DNA of 64,000 nucleotides from Phragmites australis (GCF_958298935.1 NC_084942.1:18545501-18609500), one strand, 5' to 3'; shown: positions 43,888 to 55,259, counted from the first letter of the stretch. The notes: generated by a model not told the origin, from the sequence alone. A program made the numbers and translations.

Positions 43888-44430
43888 TTAGTAAAATCGT
43901 CGAGGCATTAGTGGTATGAAATCGTCGTCGTCATCGTCTAGAGGTATCACGGTTCGAGCACGTGCTCTTGTATTGTTCGTTGAACCTTGTACTGTGTGGC
44001 TGGTGGAACGTCGAGGCATAGGTGGCATGAAATTGTCGTCGTTCGGAGGTATCACGGTTCGAGCACGTGCTCTTGTATTGTTCATTGAACCTTCTCCTGT
44101 ATGGCTGGTGGAACACCGATGCATTGGTGGCATGAAATCGTCGTCATCGTCGTCGTCTTGAGGTATCACGATTCGAGCACGTGCTCTTGTATTGTTCGTT
44201 GAACCTTCTCCTGTGTGGCTGGTGGAATGCCGAGGCATTGGTGGCATGAAATCGTCGTCGTCGTTTTGAGGTATCACGGTACTAGCACGTGCTCTTGTAG
44301 TGTTAGTTGAACCTTTTACTGTGTGACTGGTGGAATGCCGAGGCATTAGTGGCATGAAATTGTCATCAGCTCTTGTACCTCTTGGGTTCGATGATCTTCA
44401 TCGTCTTCGACGCGAAACAGGCAGCACACC
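43888..44430 (-). CDS. Uncharacterised tandem-repeat protein carried by the MULE
   Basis: The minus-strand frame (ATG at 44355, open back to about 44420) encodes four units of 35-38 residues: MPPMPRRSTSHT, then GEGSTNNTRARARTVIP, then Q/P/L plus a run of 3-7 Asp and Phe. A fifth unit starts IPLMPRRFY and stops at 43888. Unit boundaries correspond to about 105-114 bp DNA repeats in which mostly third positions and the Asp codon count vary. There is no signal peptide or membrane helix; each unit alternates a basic RARAR patch and an acidic Asp run. I know no family with this motif. It could also be an exon of a longer spliced gene. Whether it is expressed is unknown. Confidence 0.5.
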
Positions 44431-44584
44431 CCTGCCGAAGAGCATTTGCATTGCCAAACAAGCCGGCCAGCAGACAAACCATGCGGGAAGACAAATAAAA
44501 AAGCGAAAAGCTAAAGGAAAAGTAAAAAGGAAAAGCGAAAAGAAAAAAGAAAAAGTAAAGCGCGACGCGACGCGACGTGACGCA

Positions 44585-44715
44585 AAAGCGTATTTCGGCA
44601 CACGGTGTACCGAATACAGGTCAGTGTATTCAGCACATGGTGTGCCGAAAATGACTTTTGCGGTACACCGTACTCCGAAAATTCATTTTTAGAACACCAT
44701 ACGCCGAATACATAT
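44585..44715. repeat. Array of imperfect palindromes in the right TIR
   Basis: Four units: TTCGGCACACGGTGTACCGAA (44594), TTCAGCACATGGTGTGCCGAA (44629), a GCGGTACACCGTACTCCGAA unit (44659) and an ACACCATACGCCGAA unit (44692). They are the inverted counterparts of the left array. Just before lies a purine-rich AAAAGCGAAAAG tract (44500-44560) and a CGCGACGCGACGCGACG run. Confidence 0.75.
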
Positions 44716-44802
44716 GCTAAATTTGTAAATAAAAAAATAATTATTCATTTCAGTAAAACGATCATATATATTGTATAAAATCATATTTTTGCCTGCTAGG
44801 TA

Positions 44803-44874
44803 AGAAGTGTCGGAGTGCATGAAGAAGAATCAGCACAAAAAGTGCAAAACGCAAAATTGGTACGCTTGCTAGGT
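44803..44874 (+). repeat. Direct repeat flanking the 43-kb MULE, right copy
   Basis: Begins immediately after the right target duplication and ends in GCTTGCTAGGT, so the pre-insertion locus had two tandem copies of a roughly 75-bp unit sharing TGCTAGGT at the junction. Confidence 0.85.
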
Positions 44875-44989
44875 GTGCGTAGTAGAAATAGGCTGAAAAC
44901 AAATTCCTGTGTGCAATCTTCGGGTGCACTTAGCAATTTACTTTGTACAGATGAACATTAATCTAGGTATGGTGAACGGTATCGCTGAC

Positions 44990-46210
44990 GTCAACGATGG
45001 TGTCAGCAGTGGGACGTGATGGATCTGGTGTGGCACAATCGGGTCTTCTATAGTTCTATGGCTGTGCGCTACACGTTAGATCGTGTGGCCGGATCTCGGT
45101 TGACGGCATGAGTCCGGCGGACGGCGACGGACCACGGTGACGACGAGTTGGGAACGGCGGCGTGTCGGTTGGTGAACGACGGTGTCCCTGCTAATTTTGG
45201 GCCGTCAAACTTTGTTTCCCTCTTTATCAGTTCAGTGTCGTCGAGTCAAAGTCAGAGAGGAGGATAGTCAACGAAAACTTCTACATATTGATTTTTTTCT
45301 TCCTTTCTGTGCTGGTCGTGTCAACCTCATCGAGGAGCGATTTGGAAGCAACTGACGGTCCGTCTGGCTGGCAAGTCGTTGTTTTTTTAAAGAAAAAAAA
45401 TAACGCCTGGATTATATTTGGGAGAAAAAACATGCGTACGTTTGTGCCCAGTGATCTACGTGGCATACTGTAGTTGTCATGTTGGATAGCGGGTCAATTT
45501 ATGATTTTCTACAGTTAAAAATAGACTTCGCTTACTTATCATTGTAATCCATAGTTATAACTCAAACGATCTCATTTGTTATTAACTTAGGTGACAAAGA
45601 GGTCAAAGTTTTGAATGACAGATCATCAATTTTAGAATGTGCGATATTATGCTATCCAAGTGCCAAATAGAAGAAGCAGAGATGAAGATGTGCGGATGAA
45701 GACGAGTAGCACCGCCAACCTATCATCGCATCAACAACCTTGTGTCCTAAATAAATACTTTGTTTGACAGAGCTTTACATCTCAGCTCTACTTCAAATTT
45801 GAAATATTTAGACTGCTATAAAGTGAATTAAATCTCTATTTACAGTTAAAATTAAAATAAGATATCCCATCCAAACATCCCGACGTAATTTTTTTAAGCT
45901 TCGGGTATACCAAATAGGCCCCAATTCGGCGGTGGAGAGCGAGCTACTGATTGGAGGACCGATCACAAGGGCATCCACAGTACAGGCCACTAGTGCTGAC
46001 GGATTCTGATCGATGGTCATGCCAATGGGCGGCCAATTTGGGCTAGAAGCGAGCAGGACGGCGCAGAGATGGTTTTGTTGACCGGGCAGCCATTCTTCCT
46101 CTTGCAAGTTGCAGCTAAAAGCCACAGGTGGTGGATCAGTCTGTCCATGAAGTGGATCACTCAGCTCACCAAATGCCCCACTATAAACGCGTGTTCCTCG
46201 TTAATTTCGG
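44990..46210 (+). repeat. Paralogous non-coding block A
   Basis: Contains GAGTCAAAGTCAGAGAGGAG, CAACCTCATCGAGGAGCGAT, CCGTCTGGCTGGCAAG, then (after a MITE) TGGTTTTGTTGACCGG, CTTGCAAGTTGCAGCTAAAA, GGTGGATCAGTC and GTGGATCACTCA. The same order recurs in block B at 48100-50090. The look is of duplicated promoter/5' regions without the genes. No ORF of note. Confidence 0.6.
45758..45920. repeat. MITE related to the one at 23683
   Basis: CTTTGTTTGACAGAGCTTTA at the left and GGTATACCAAATAGGCC at the right form a degraded inverted repeat. The interior (AGTGAATTAAATCTCTATTT ... CCATCCAAACATCCC) parallels 23683-23902. Confidence 0.55.
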
Positions 46211-46275
46211 GTTCATTTTTTCTTTGATATGTAGTTGAAACTGGCGGCGTTCCTTTGAAAACGATGCATTTGTTA

Positions 46276-46511
46276 CTACCTCCATTTTCAAATAATTGAC
46301 ACTGATACTGTAGCAACTAATAATTTTGATCAATAATATTTTTAAAAATATTTAAGCAAGTAAAATAAAAATAGTATTGTTAGATTTGCTATAAAAAATA
46401 GTTTAAATGTGTTGTATATTTAGAATAATTTACGTGTGTATTTATGAAAAATTGATAATCAAATATTGATATTTGAAATTAATGATAACAGTTATTTAAA
46501 AACGAAGGTAG
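46276..46511. repeat. Stowaway MITE
   Basis: 236 bp between TA dinucleotides. Left CTACCTCCATTTTCAAATAA, right TTATTTAAAAACGAAGGTAG. Confidence 0.85.
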
Positions 46512-46513
46512 TA

Positions 46514-48100
46514 AAATCTCTACGACCTGGCCTCCTAGCCTCCTCCTTATCCACATGAGTACGCGGCCGACTGGATTGACCCTGTCCTGGCACGCCGTCA
46601 CTAACACTGCCAAGAACTTGTAATCATGGGCATCGTGTGCTGCCTTTTGGACGACCTGGTGATATATTTTGTGCTACAACTTAAATTTGTATCAAAACTT
46701 CATATGGTACGATGGATCACTTCTAGTTTATCTTGTGTGGTGTTGTCAATGTCATTAATTTACTATGTTCTTGTGTAAGTGTATTCATAACATTATACTG
46801 CTGCATTGCTAATGCCTATGTGGTTGTGCTTACTTTAACCTGGTTTGTGTAACTCACTGGTACCCATTATCCATACGGGTGTGAACAGTGAAGTCTAAGA
46901 CCAAGGTAGGTGACAGGGTATATATTTTACTCCTGATGAGATGGGTCGGTACCTTCCTCCACCACACCGAATTTCGTACCTATTGCCATCTCTACTCATC
47001 AAGTTCCTGCTTTTACCATTCGCAAAAAAAAAATCTACTTTTACCATAATCAAACTTCAGTCCCCTTTGGAGTTGGGAACCTCAGGTTTTCGACGATTGG
47101 TACTGAGATGCTAGGCCAAGCCCCACATACTCTCTCTCTCACACACACGGCCACACGGGCGAACACATAACTCCGATGATTAAACTCAGTGCACGGCCGG
47201 GCTGAACTGCTGAAGCGAAGCCGACATGACCGACGGATGGCCTGCCCTACTCCCGTGGAATTCAATTCGTGGGGACGGCTCAGCAGCCCATGGCCAGCTA
47301 GTTTTATCGTCATACCTGATAGAGAGATAATTTGGGGAATTGCACAATGCAGTTTCCATTGATGGTTAGCACAGTACCCTCGAGCAGGGTTTAAAATTTC
47401 ATTGAAATTTTGCTAATTTTGAAGGAGAATGAAATATCTAATTTTGAATTTTTTTCATTAATACATGAGAACTACATAGTAGAGAACGAAAAATGACCGA
47501 AACTTCTATAAAATTTTATAAGTTTCGATCTTTTCACCGATAAAAAAAAGTTATAGAATAAATCTGAAATCCCCTACCCTCGAGCCAAATCTCCTCTACC
47601 ACTACCAAAATATGTTTTCTAGTTTTCCTGCTAAGTCTGGCTCAACTTTGATTTTTTTTTTAAACGAATAGATATAAGAGTTGTCTATTATATTAATAAA
47701 TAAGAAGTTAGATCTAGACTATACAGTACAGAACCATTGACAATGAAAAAAACCGCTACATTACCGACAAGGTGATGATAGCTGGACTACTAACAATAGA
47801 AAAAAGACCGAACTACTAACGTGAAGCCGATGTGTCCGCTTGGCCCTCCCCAGGAGCGGCATCCGGCGGGGTGAAGGCGGCAGCATTGCTCCGCCTCACC
47901 TGACGACCAACACACTGGTACCTTACCTCCAACGGAGGGGAAGCAGGGAGGGGCAATGGTGCTCTGACAGAGGGGGTGGGAGGGGAATCAACTGTCGCAG
48001 CGGACGGTAACGAGACGAAGGAAATAATTCAGGCCTGGACAGACGGATCTCCAGACCACGCCGGACGAGCTCACTGACACTGGCTTTTCAGAAATGGCGG
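46514..48100. other. Intergenic sequence between paralogous blocks
   Basis: No gene recognised. It includes CACACACACGG-type low complexity (47130-47155), a T-run with AAACGAATAGATATAAGAG (47650-47680) typical of antisense retroposon tails, and a GC-rich stretch 47850-48110 with only short ORFs. Confidence 0.35.
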
Positions 48101-50090
48101 CGGCTTTGATCCCTTGTTTGTTTTATTCTGTTGGTTTCTCAGTTCGGTTCTATGGAGTCAAAGTCTGAAAGTCAACAAGATTCGATCTCGTTCAACCTCA
48201 TCGAGGAATTCCGGAGCAGTTGACAAACTGTCTGGCTGGAATATCCATTAATTTGTGGTTTTTTTCTTTTTTTTTTCACTAATCGGGAAGATCACATTGA
48301 AAAACGAAATGGTTTTGCTATATACTCCCTTCAATAAATGGTTTCGGACATGTTACGATCTCTAATACGTAATTTTGATCACTATTTTTTTGTTAAAATA
48401 TATTTATAAAATCTAATAAATTTATAATATTATAAAAGTATTTTGAAGATAAATTTACATATATAATTTTCATATTTTCAAATTAAATATTTTAAAAATT
48501 ATTGATGTCTAAAGTTTAAAGTTTTAAAAATTTGATCAAATAAAGAGAGTGTATCCGTTGCCCGTTGCAAAGCTGGCTTGCCTTCGCCGCTGGTCGCCGT
48601 GGCTCGCCGGAGGGCGCCACCCCGAGGAAGCTCTGTTCATCTCAGCACGTGGTTGGCTCGCAAGCATGAACCTCGAGCTAAGCACTAGTTTTTTTTGCGA
48701 ATTTTTTTCCGGAAATGAGCTGAGCACAAGCTTAGAGATGATTTCGAGCCGGTTCCAACGCACAGTTTTTCTTTTGTGTCGTCGGTTGTTTCCTTTTGCG
48801 AGAATATATGTAGTTTTTAGGAATTGGCATGAGGGGTGGTTAATGGTGTGGATAGAGCATTCAAATTTGAGTTATTTTAAATACGAATTTAAGTACTTAT
48901 TTTTAAAAAATGAATGTGTGCATCTTATTTGGTGTAGAGATTGAAAGTTATATTTTCATTATCTTAAAAAAATCTGTTGAGTAGCTCTACTTGACCTTTC
49001 TTCTTAATGAAATAAATAAAACTCGCTTGAAGCTCCACCTATTTCATTGTGTACGTCCGTATTTGGCTCGCCATAGAGCTAGTAATGTTTTTGTTTTACC
49101 TACAAATATCTCAGCCAAATGCTTCTTACTATCTTGCAGATGTTCTCAGTTTAAGTGGAATCGCCAGCGTCGTGGTATTTCTTCCTTCACGCCAAGGTTT
49201 GAGTCGGTTTCGAGAGGCAGCATTGTTCTTGCACCTTTCTTGTTAAGTAAAATCTCATTTATATTTTGGTTTCTAAAAATTTAAATGATTTATATATCAG
49301 TTCCCCTTGTCCAAATATATACCTAAAACTGGGGTTGCCCCATGTGCCATATCATACCACCCATTATTTCGACCAGAGGCGGAACCAGTCATGGGCCAAA
49401 CCTCAGGCTGGTCTATTCAAGTTTAGGTTGGATTTAAAAAACTATTTTTTATATAATAAAATTCAATAAAATTTAGATTCAAGACTTACGTTGAAGCCTA
49501 CACTATCACAGGGTCTGTTTCCACCTCTAATTTTGATAAGAGTAAGCAGGAAAATCTCACTTCCTCTTAAAAAAAAGTATGTATATAACAGAACCTTTAA
49601 AACGAGAGTGCAGAAGAGAGTACGGTTTAAAAAATTTAAATTCAAGACTTACGTTTAAGTCTACACTGTCATAGGATCTGTTTTCACCTCTAATTTTGAT
49701 GAGAGTAAGTAGGAAGATCTCACTATCAACACCACCCATCTTCTTCTTTCTTCAATAATCCGGCAGCACACGGAAAGCCATACATCAACTGCTGAACGAC
49801 ATTAGTAGATGATCACAAGAGCAGTGTGGTAGCCACTACTGCCGACATTCCGAGGCACTGGTCAACTTGAGACGGTTTTGTTGACCGGCCAGCTGGCCCC
49901 GCTCGTTGACTCGCAGCAGGCTCTCTTCCTCTTTGCAACTTGCAGCTAAAGCCACCGCCATGCATGCATAACATATATGGTGGATCGGTCCATGGGAGTG
50001 GTGGATCACTCACCAACCTCCCACTATACGTGCTCTTGCTTAATTATAGTCTCCAACGTTTCTCTCGTGTTCTTGCTTAATTAAAGTCTC
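48100..50090 (+). repeat. Paralogous non-coding block B
   Basis: Shares with block A the ordered phrases GAGTCAAAGTCTGAAAGTCA, CAACCTCATCGAGGAATTC, CTGTCTGGCTGG and, 1.6 kb later, GGTTTTGTTGACCGGCCAGC, TGCAACTTGCAGCTAAAGCC, GGTGGATCGGTCCATG and GTGGATCACTCA. Extra sequence between the two halves includes a Stowaway MITE and a local duplication (49470-49550 vs 49635-49730, TTCAAGACTTACG ... TCTACACTGTCAT). It ends in a microsatellite. Confidence 0.55.
48325..48551. repeat. Stowaway-like MITE
   Basis: 227 bp between TA dinucleotides. Left CTCCCTTCAATAAATGG, right CAAATAAAGAGAGTG. Confidence 0.72.
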
Positions 50091-50094
50091 CAAC

Positions 50095-50184
<90 letters not shown>
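50095..50184. repeat. Compound (CT)n(AT)n microsatellite
   Basis: A (CT) run of about 54 bp passes directly into an (AT) run of about 36 bp ending ATATGAAC. Confidence 0.98.
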
Positions 50185-50187
<3 letters not shown>

Positions 50188-50880
50188 CAAACAAAACTAG
50201 CGTCATTTGTCCCAATAAGCTTAGTTTTATCACTACTTAGAAATTAGAATCTCGAAACTCCAGACATCCATATGCCTATTTGCCCGTTTGCGACGAGTTT
50301 TCCGATAGTAAGTCTCAAATAAAGTATGCAAAAAAAATACTATGTTGTACTAATTAGCAAATAAAAAATGCAACTCGGTTCCAAAGGTGTACAAAGATCA
50401 GTTGGAAATGTAGACTCGAATCCCTTCCCTTGCTAGTGAAGTTCACAAAAAGGCATCAGTCACCAATTGTGAGTGCTCTTCGTTACTAATTAGTAGAAGC
50501 ATTAAGCAACAACAACATTTAAAAATACGTGAAGCAAATAAGGCGTCAGTAAAGATTGATGGGGAACATGCCGTACCTAGTTGGAATCGAAACGTCAACC
50601 AGGATTGACAATGCTGCTTACAATATGCCATCCAGGCTTGTCCAGCTAGCTCGCAAAGCCCTTTCAACTTCAAAAGAGGTAAGAAAATAAAAGCAGAAGG
50701 GTTTTCAGACGTCAACTTAAAAAAAGTGTTAGGACTAGTGTGGATTGAACGTACCAGACTGAGGCAACACTTAAGAATGACGTGGGTCCGGAAAAGGGAC
50801 AAGAACTCAATTTTTTTTCCAAATTAGAGCCAATGCGCGTCAAGTAAGCTCTTCATCCAAACACTTCAAACAGATGGAGG
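50185..50880. other. Spacer, no gene recognised
   Basis: A minus ORF 50443-50802 (119 codons) has no known domain and probably arises by chance or from the upstream worn part of the LINE. Confidence 0.3.
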
Positions 50881-52668
50881 GCATGCTCTAAATGCTGAAC
50901 AAAAAGAGGCTGAACTCCTAAAATATTTCAAAGGCCAACTGGGCACTAATAATCCGAGAGAACTTTGCCTTCATTAGTTGCAGGTGGGCTACGAAATGAC
51001 TGATCTCTCCGGACTTGAACAACTGTTCCTAGAGGATGAAAATGAACAAACAATAGAGTATGGCAAATGAGAAATCTCCCCAATAAGATGCGATGACATT
51101 CAAACGGAGATCCTACTCCAAAACTTCTCGGGTAAGATTTGTGACTTTCCCTGCTACTACATGGGACTACCGTTGCACATGAGAAAACTCAAGAAATCAG
51201 AAATTCAACTAGTAATTGATAAGCTGGGGAGCAGGCTACTGGGTTAGAATGGCAAGTTTCTGTCCTTGGCGGGTAGGGAGACATTGGTCAAGACAGTTTT
51301 ATCGTCGCAATCGATCTATTTTTTGACTATGTCCCCTCTTAAAAAATGGCTTGCGAAAAGGATTGACCGCATTAGAAGAGCATTCCTTTGGAGAGGCGAT
51401 GAACATGAGAAAATCACGAGAGGCCACTGCCTGGTAAATTGGGACACAATGTACATGCCAAAGTTCCTAGGAGGACTAGGCATACTAGATGTGCAGAGAT
51501 TCACTCGTGCACTACGTCTTAGATGGCTTTGGTACAGTTGGAAAGAAGAGGAGCGGCCATGGGCTCACATGCAAATTCCTTGCGATCAGGCGGACCATGA
51601 TCTCTTCAATGCATCAACGGTAAGAAAACATAGTTTTGGTAATCTAGCTGGATCCATGACTAAGCCCCAAAGAACATTGCACCGAGCATATATGCAAAGT
51701 CCAGAAGAAAGAAACAACTGGTCTGCAATGCACTCCCAAACCACATATGGATAAATTGGCTAGGTCCAATACAAACCTAATTAGAACTCGAAGCAGCTGC
51801 TACCTCTTTGGGAAAAAGTGCAGGATCAGAGCATCACCGAAGGCTCTAAGTACATCATCACTTGGTGATGGACTGAAAATGGGGAATATACCACGAAAAG
51901 TGCATATAAAATACAATTAAAAGCAAAGTTCAGAAGGCACAACATGAAAAATGTCTAGAGAGCAAAAGCGGAACCCAAATGCAAATCCTTCTCATAGGTC
52001 CTCCAGAACAAAATCCTATCAGGGTAGATGTGGTGATACTCTAACTTGTCAACTATGTGACCAGGAAGACGAAACAACCACTCACCTGTGTAAGAACTGC
52101 CCATTCACCAAAGAAACTTGGTAGCTGATTACTACCTGGTTCGGACTAGAGCAGTTTTCATAGATGGCCTCCTTCCAGACACTACGAGCGTGGTGGCACC
52201 ATTCTAACAAGCAGGTTGACAATGAACATAGAGGGGACTTCAACGACATTGTCATCTTTTTCTGATGGCACATATGAAAGGAACACAATAGAAGAATTTT
52301 TCAAAATCAAACGATGACCGCATAAAGAGTTACCGTTTTGATCAAAGAATCCATTGACGTTACGAGAGCCACGTGGAGGGTACAAGTTGTGGATTCATAA
52401 GACGACTGATTGTTCTTTCTATTTTTATGTTCCTCTTTACTCAGTTTCTTTCTTCTTTTATTTCCTTCTTGGCATGTTTTGGAGGAGTTGAGTTAGTTGT
52501 TCCCAACTCGGGATGTGTTTTGGTGTGCCTGTGTTAGTCGTTTCACAACCTGGGGCAACTTGCATCACCGTGTGTTGTGATCACCTTTTTTTTTGACTAA
52601 CTTTTTTCCCTCTAATCTATAAAAAAATCAGCAAAGCTCCTGCTGTCTCTTCGAAAAAATAAAAGCTG
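50880..52668 (+). mobile_element. LINE (L1-type) 3' part, decayed
   Basis: Contains the C-terminal RT and post-RT region of a plant L1 retrotransposon, a zinc-finger RVT domain, and a 3' end GCAAAGCTCCTGCTGTCTCT followed by TTCGAAAAAATAAAAG, a typical grass LINE tail. The 5' part is missing (common 5' truncation) or unrecognisable before 50880. Confidence 0.8.
51070..52180 (+). pseudogene. LINE reverse transcriptase C-terminus and zf-RVT
   Basis: Readable pieces: CYYMGLPLHMRKLKKSEIQ (about 51150-51205), a stop at about 51243-51245, then the open frame 51266-51754 with MAGRETLVKTVLSSQSIYFL, KWLAKRIDRIRRAFLWRG, GHCLVNWDTMYMPKFLGGLG and RALRLRWLWYSWKEEERPW. After further shifts the zinc finger TCQLCDQEDETTTHLCKNC appears (about 52050-52105). 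Stops and shifts make it non-functional. Confidence 0.85.
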
Positions 52669-53397
52669 AATAGCATATATATTTAACTTCTAATGGATGT
52701 CGCTAAACGTTGACTTGGTTAATTTGGTACTCTTTTAGTGGTTTGATCAAGTGCTAACACATTCACAACAATTTTTTCTTTGCAATGCGGATTCAACAAA
52801 CTTAAATTTCAGCAATAATAACTTTTGTGATGATGAGTTGCAAATGCAACTCCCTCCGTTAACAAACATTAGTCCTTCCAGTAGTAAATCACATGGTTTG
52901 CATCCTTTATCACATATTGCTTTGCATGAAGATGCAGTGACATCTTCAGATACATGCTTGATTTTACTTTAAAATTATTTGAATAAGATCCAACAGGTTA
53001 TTTAACAAGATAGACATGACTAGGAGAGGCATTATCTGCCCAACACCTCAATCTTATTGAAAAGTGAGAGAAGCCAAACATATCACTGTCATCAGTGAAA
53101 GAACACCACTCGCTCACTCATTCATTCCTTAATTCTTTCATTGTTGTCTGACCAAGTCGAACATAGAATGTAATATGCTTATTTCCTCTTACCTGCTGTC
53201 CTCATCAGTGGAAGCCTCTGGACAATGATCGAGAGCAAATGTTGGCAAGTGATCCAAGGAAGGAAGAATGATGTATTCAGAACACGGCGAATACGTTGTT
53301 TTGCGTTCAGTTGCATTATATGGGATCATCAATATAAACCAATTGCGTTCAGTTGCAAACATTAACACATCTCGCCGCCTGGCAAATTTGTGCGGAA
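52669..53397. other. Spacer, no recognised gene
   Basis: One ORF 52751-52972 (73 codons, LQMQLPPLTNISPSSSKS) has a coding-like look but no domain I recognise. It may be a gene fragment. Confidence 0.3.
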
Positions 53398-54531
53398 CAC
53401 TACGAGAAAAATAGATAAGGATGATAGGTTATTATCGTTATGGATAACGGGTCTCGCACGTATTATCTCGAACGTGTCACTGATGATATTTAATAAGTGA
53501 CAGATAATGACCTGTTACCAATAAAATTATTAGTGATGGATCAAAATTTGACCTGTCACTTATTAAGGTCAATGATGGGTTGACTTGTTTGTGACCCGTC
53601 ACTTATGACTGTATACAGTTTTCGAGCTTTTTAGACGCGAAAAAAAGTCAAAAAAATATTTTTCACCCAATCCAACTCAAGCCTATCATCACTCGTCACG
53701 TATCTCTATTTATTTTTCAGGCTGTTTTTAGAATGTGTGTTTCGTGGAAATCGAACTTGCGACGGCCCCTCGCGTGCGTAGCTGTCTAACCACCTTAACC
53801 TCGCGTGCATTCTGAAGGGACTCGGATAAAAGATCATTTTAACTATTTTACAGAGGGTCATAAGTGACGAGTCACAACTATGATTCGTCACTTATTACAA
53901 GTTATAAGTGACGGGTCATGACCCATCACTAATGTTAATTTTACAATAGACATAAAAACCAGTTGATTCGGAGTGTTTTCGGTTAAATGATCATAACTTT
54001 TGTATACGGACTCCAATTTTGATGTTTTTTTTACTCTATGAACATCTACAGAAAAAGTTACATCCGTTCCCCCCCGATTTGTTGGGTTTGGTGAATTTTT
54101 CGAGGCCTAAAACGGCTTGGAAGATTGAGTTCTTATCTCCGAAAGTTTCTGCACCATTTTCGGAACGAACGTTTGTGTCCATAGCCGTTACCCCTTACAT
54201 CAAATTTGAGCAGAAATGTATAATGATTCATATTCTAGTGCTTCTGAAGTGAGAAAAAAATAAGAGAAAAATAAAATAAAAATATATTTTTTTCAATGTT
54301 TGGATCATTTTCTGTATTTTTGAATAACATCATTTGCGTCACCAATAATTGGCCTACGATGACCTGAGAGTGATGAGTCGTCATTGGTGACGGATCAAAA
54401 CTTGACCCGTCACCAATGACTGGCATTAGTGATGGGTTACAACTACGACCCGTCATTTTTATCATAAGCGACGGTTTATATTACGACCTGTCACTTATAT
54501 AGTGTCTCTTTTATCTATTTTTTACGTAGTG
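53398..54531. mobile_element. Non-autonomous CACTA (En/Spm) element
   Basis: Left end CACTACGAGAAAAATAGATAA, inverted right end CACTACGTAAAAAATAGATAA. Subterminal regions are packed with GTGACGGGTCA/TGACCCGTCAC motifs in both orientations (53480-53620, 53870-53940, 54350-54500). The 3-bp flanks are GAA and AAA, so the target duplication has decayed by one base or the ends are off by one. No transposase or TNPD-like ORF. Confidence 0.88.
53742..53805 (-). other. tRNA-like segment inside the CACTA element
   Basis: On the minus strand CGAGGTTAAGGTGGTTAGAC resembles a box A region and CAAGTTCGATTTCC a box B, about 35 nt apart. The acceptor stem does not pair convincingly, so this is not called a tRNA gene. 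Confidence 0.3.
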
Positions 54532-55251
54532 AAATCTCACACTTCCAGAGATTCTAAGAACAACGATGCATCAACTCCAATCCCAGATTGCTGAAGACTG
54601 GTTGATAGACTTTGCATGGTTGTAGATGGCATTCGGAGTTGACACTGCCCTCATTCGGAGCTGCCATTGCAAGCATTCAGCGAGTCATGTTACTGCCAGT
54701 GCAGCATCGATCAAGGCGGTGAATTGAAGAGCTCCACCGGTTGGTCCTGTGACTGCATGCAGCTCCGAATTCTTCCTATTGATTGGTCAGAGTCTCGGAT
54801 GATGCAACAGTCATCGCACTGCGCTCTATCTATGTCTCACTGAATTTCTTAGCACTTGGGGTCAAACAGTTGGTGCCAACTTCTTTGGATATGGTTTACA
54901 GTCATTTTATTGGGGTTGACTTTCGGGGTGCAAGCATCCTTCTTCACACTCCATCGTTCGTTTCTCAACCCAAATTTCGGGTTATCCTGGCTGGGAATTC
55001 CTTTTGAGATTGATCATTTGACAAATTTAGAACAATGGGAATGTGAATCAAGATGGAGATCCACTAAGCGTGGAGGCTATGGACATATTTAGTTTACTAC
55101 CTAAGGAGGAATGATACAAGGTTCACGTGCGTACAATAGATACAAAGTTTATGGCTGTACATTAGATAAAATGACCATCTATAATGGACAACGAAATGAT
55201 CGGATTATCGAGACGATAGCACCGGAGATTGGGTCCCTCGGAGCTTTGCGT
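54532..55251. other. Spacer with weak gene-like fragments
   Basis: Short open pieces (for example PEIGSLGALRL at about 55220-55250) resemble leucine-rich-repeat wording, but are too short to call. No complete gene. Confidence 0.3.
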
Positions 55252-55259
55252 CTTAATCT

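Larger units (their letters stand above)
43343..44793. mobile_element. MULE with palindrome-rich long TIRs and a repeat-protein ORF
   Basis: Left end GGCGAAAATACGATTTTGTA, inverted right end GGCAAAAATATGATTTTATA; the inverted similarity runs about 220 bp and both arms include TACTGAAATG, AATTTAGCA and TGTATTCGGCG. The flanking 9 bp TGCTAGGTA (43334-43342 and 44794-44802) are identical, the Mutator hallmark. The inner TIR halves consist of imperfect 20-bp palindromes (TTCGGCACACGGTGTGCCGAA type). The interior encodes a tandem-repeat protein on the minus strand; no transposase is present, so it is non-autonomous. Confidence 0.85.

Noticed and set aside
47050..47313. 87-codon minus ORF as a small gene
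   Set aside because: No domain, low coding look and surrounded by simple CACACA and T-rich repeats.
50443..50802. 119-codon minus ORF as a small secreted protein gene
   Set aside because: Hydrophobic patches but no signal-peptide layout and no motif; lies at the worn 5' side of a LINE.
53742..53805. Functional tRNA gene inside the CACTA element
   Set aside because: Box-like motifs exist but acceptor and anticodon stems do not pair; listed only as tRNA-like.
55190..55250. Leucine-rich-repeat gene (PEIGSLGALRL)
   Set aside because: Only about a dozen matching residues with no flanking LRR pattern in any frame.
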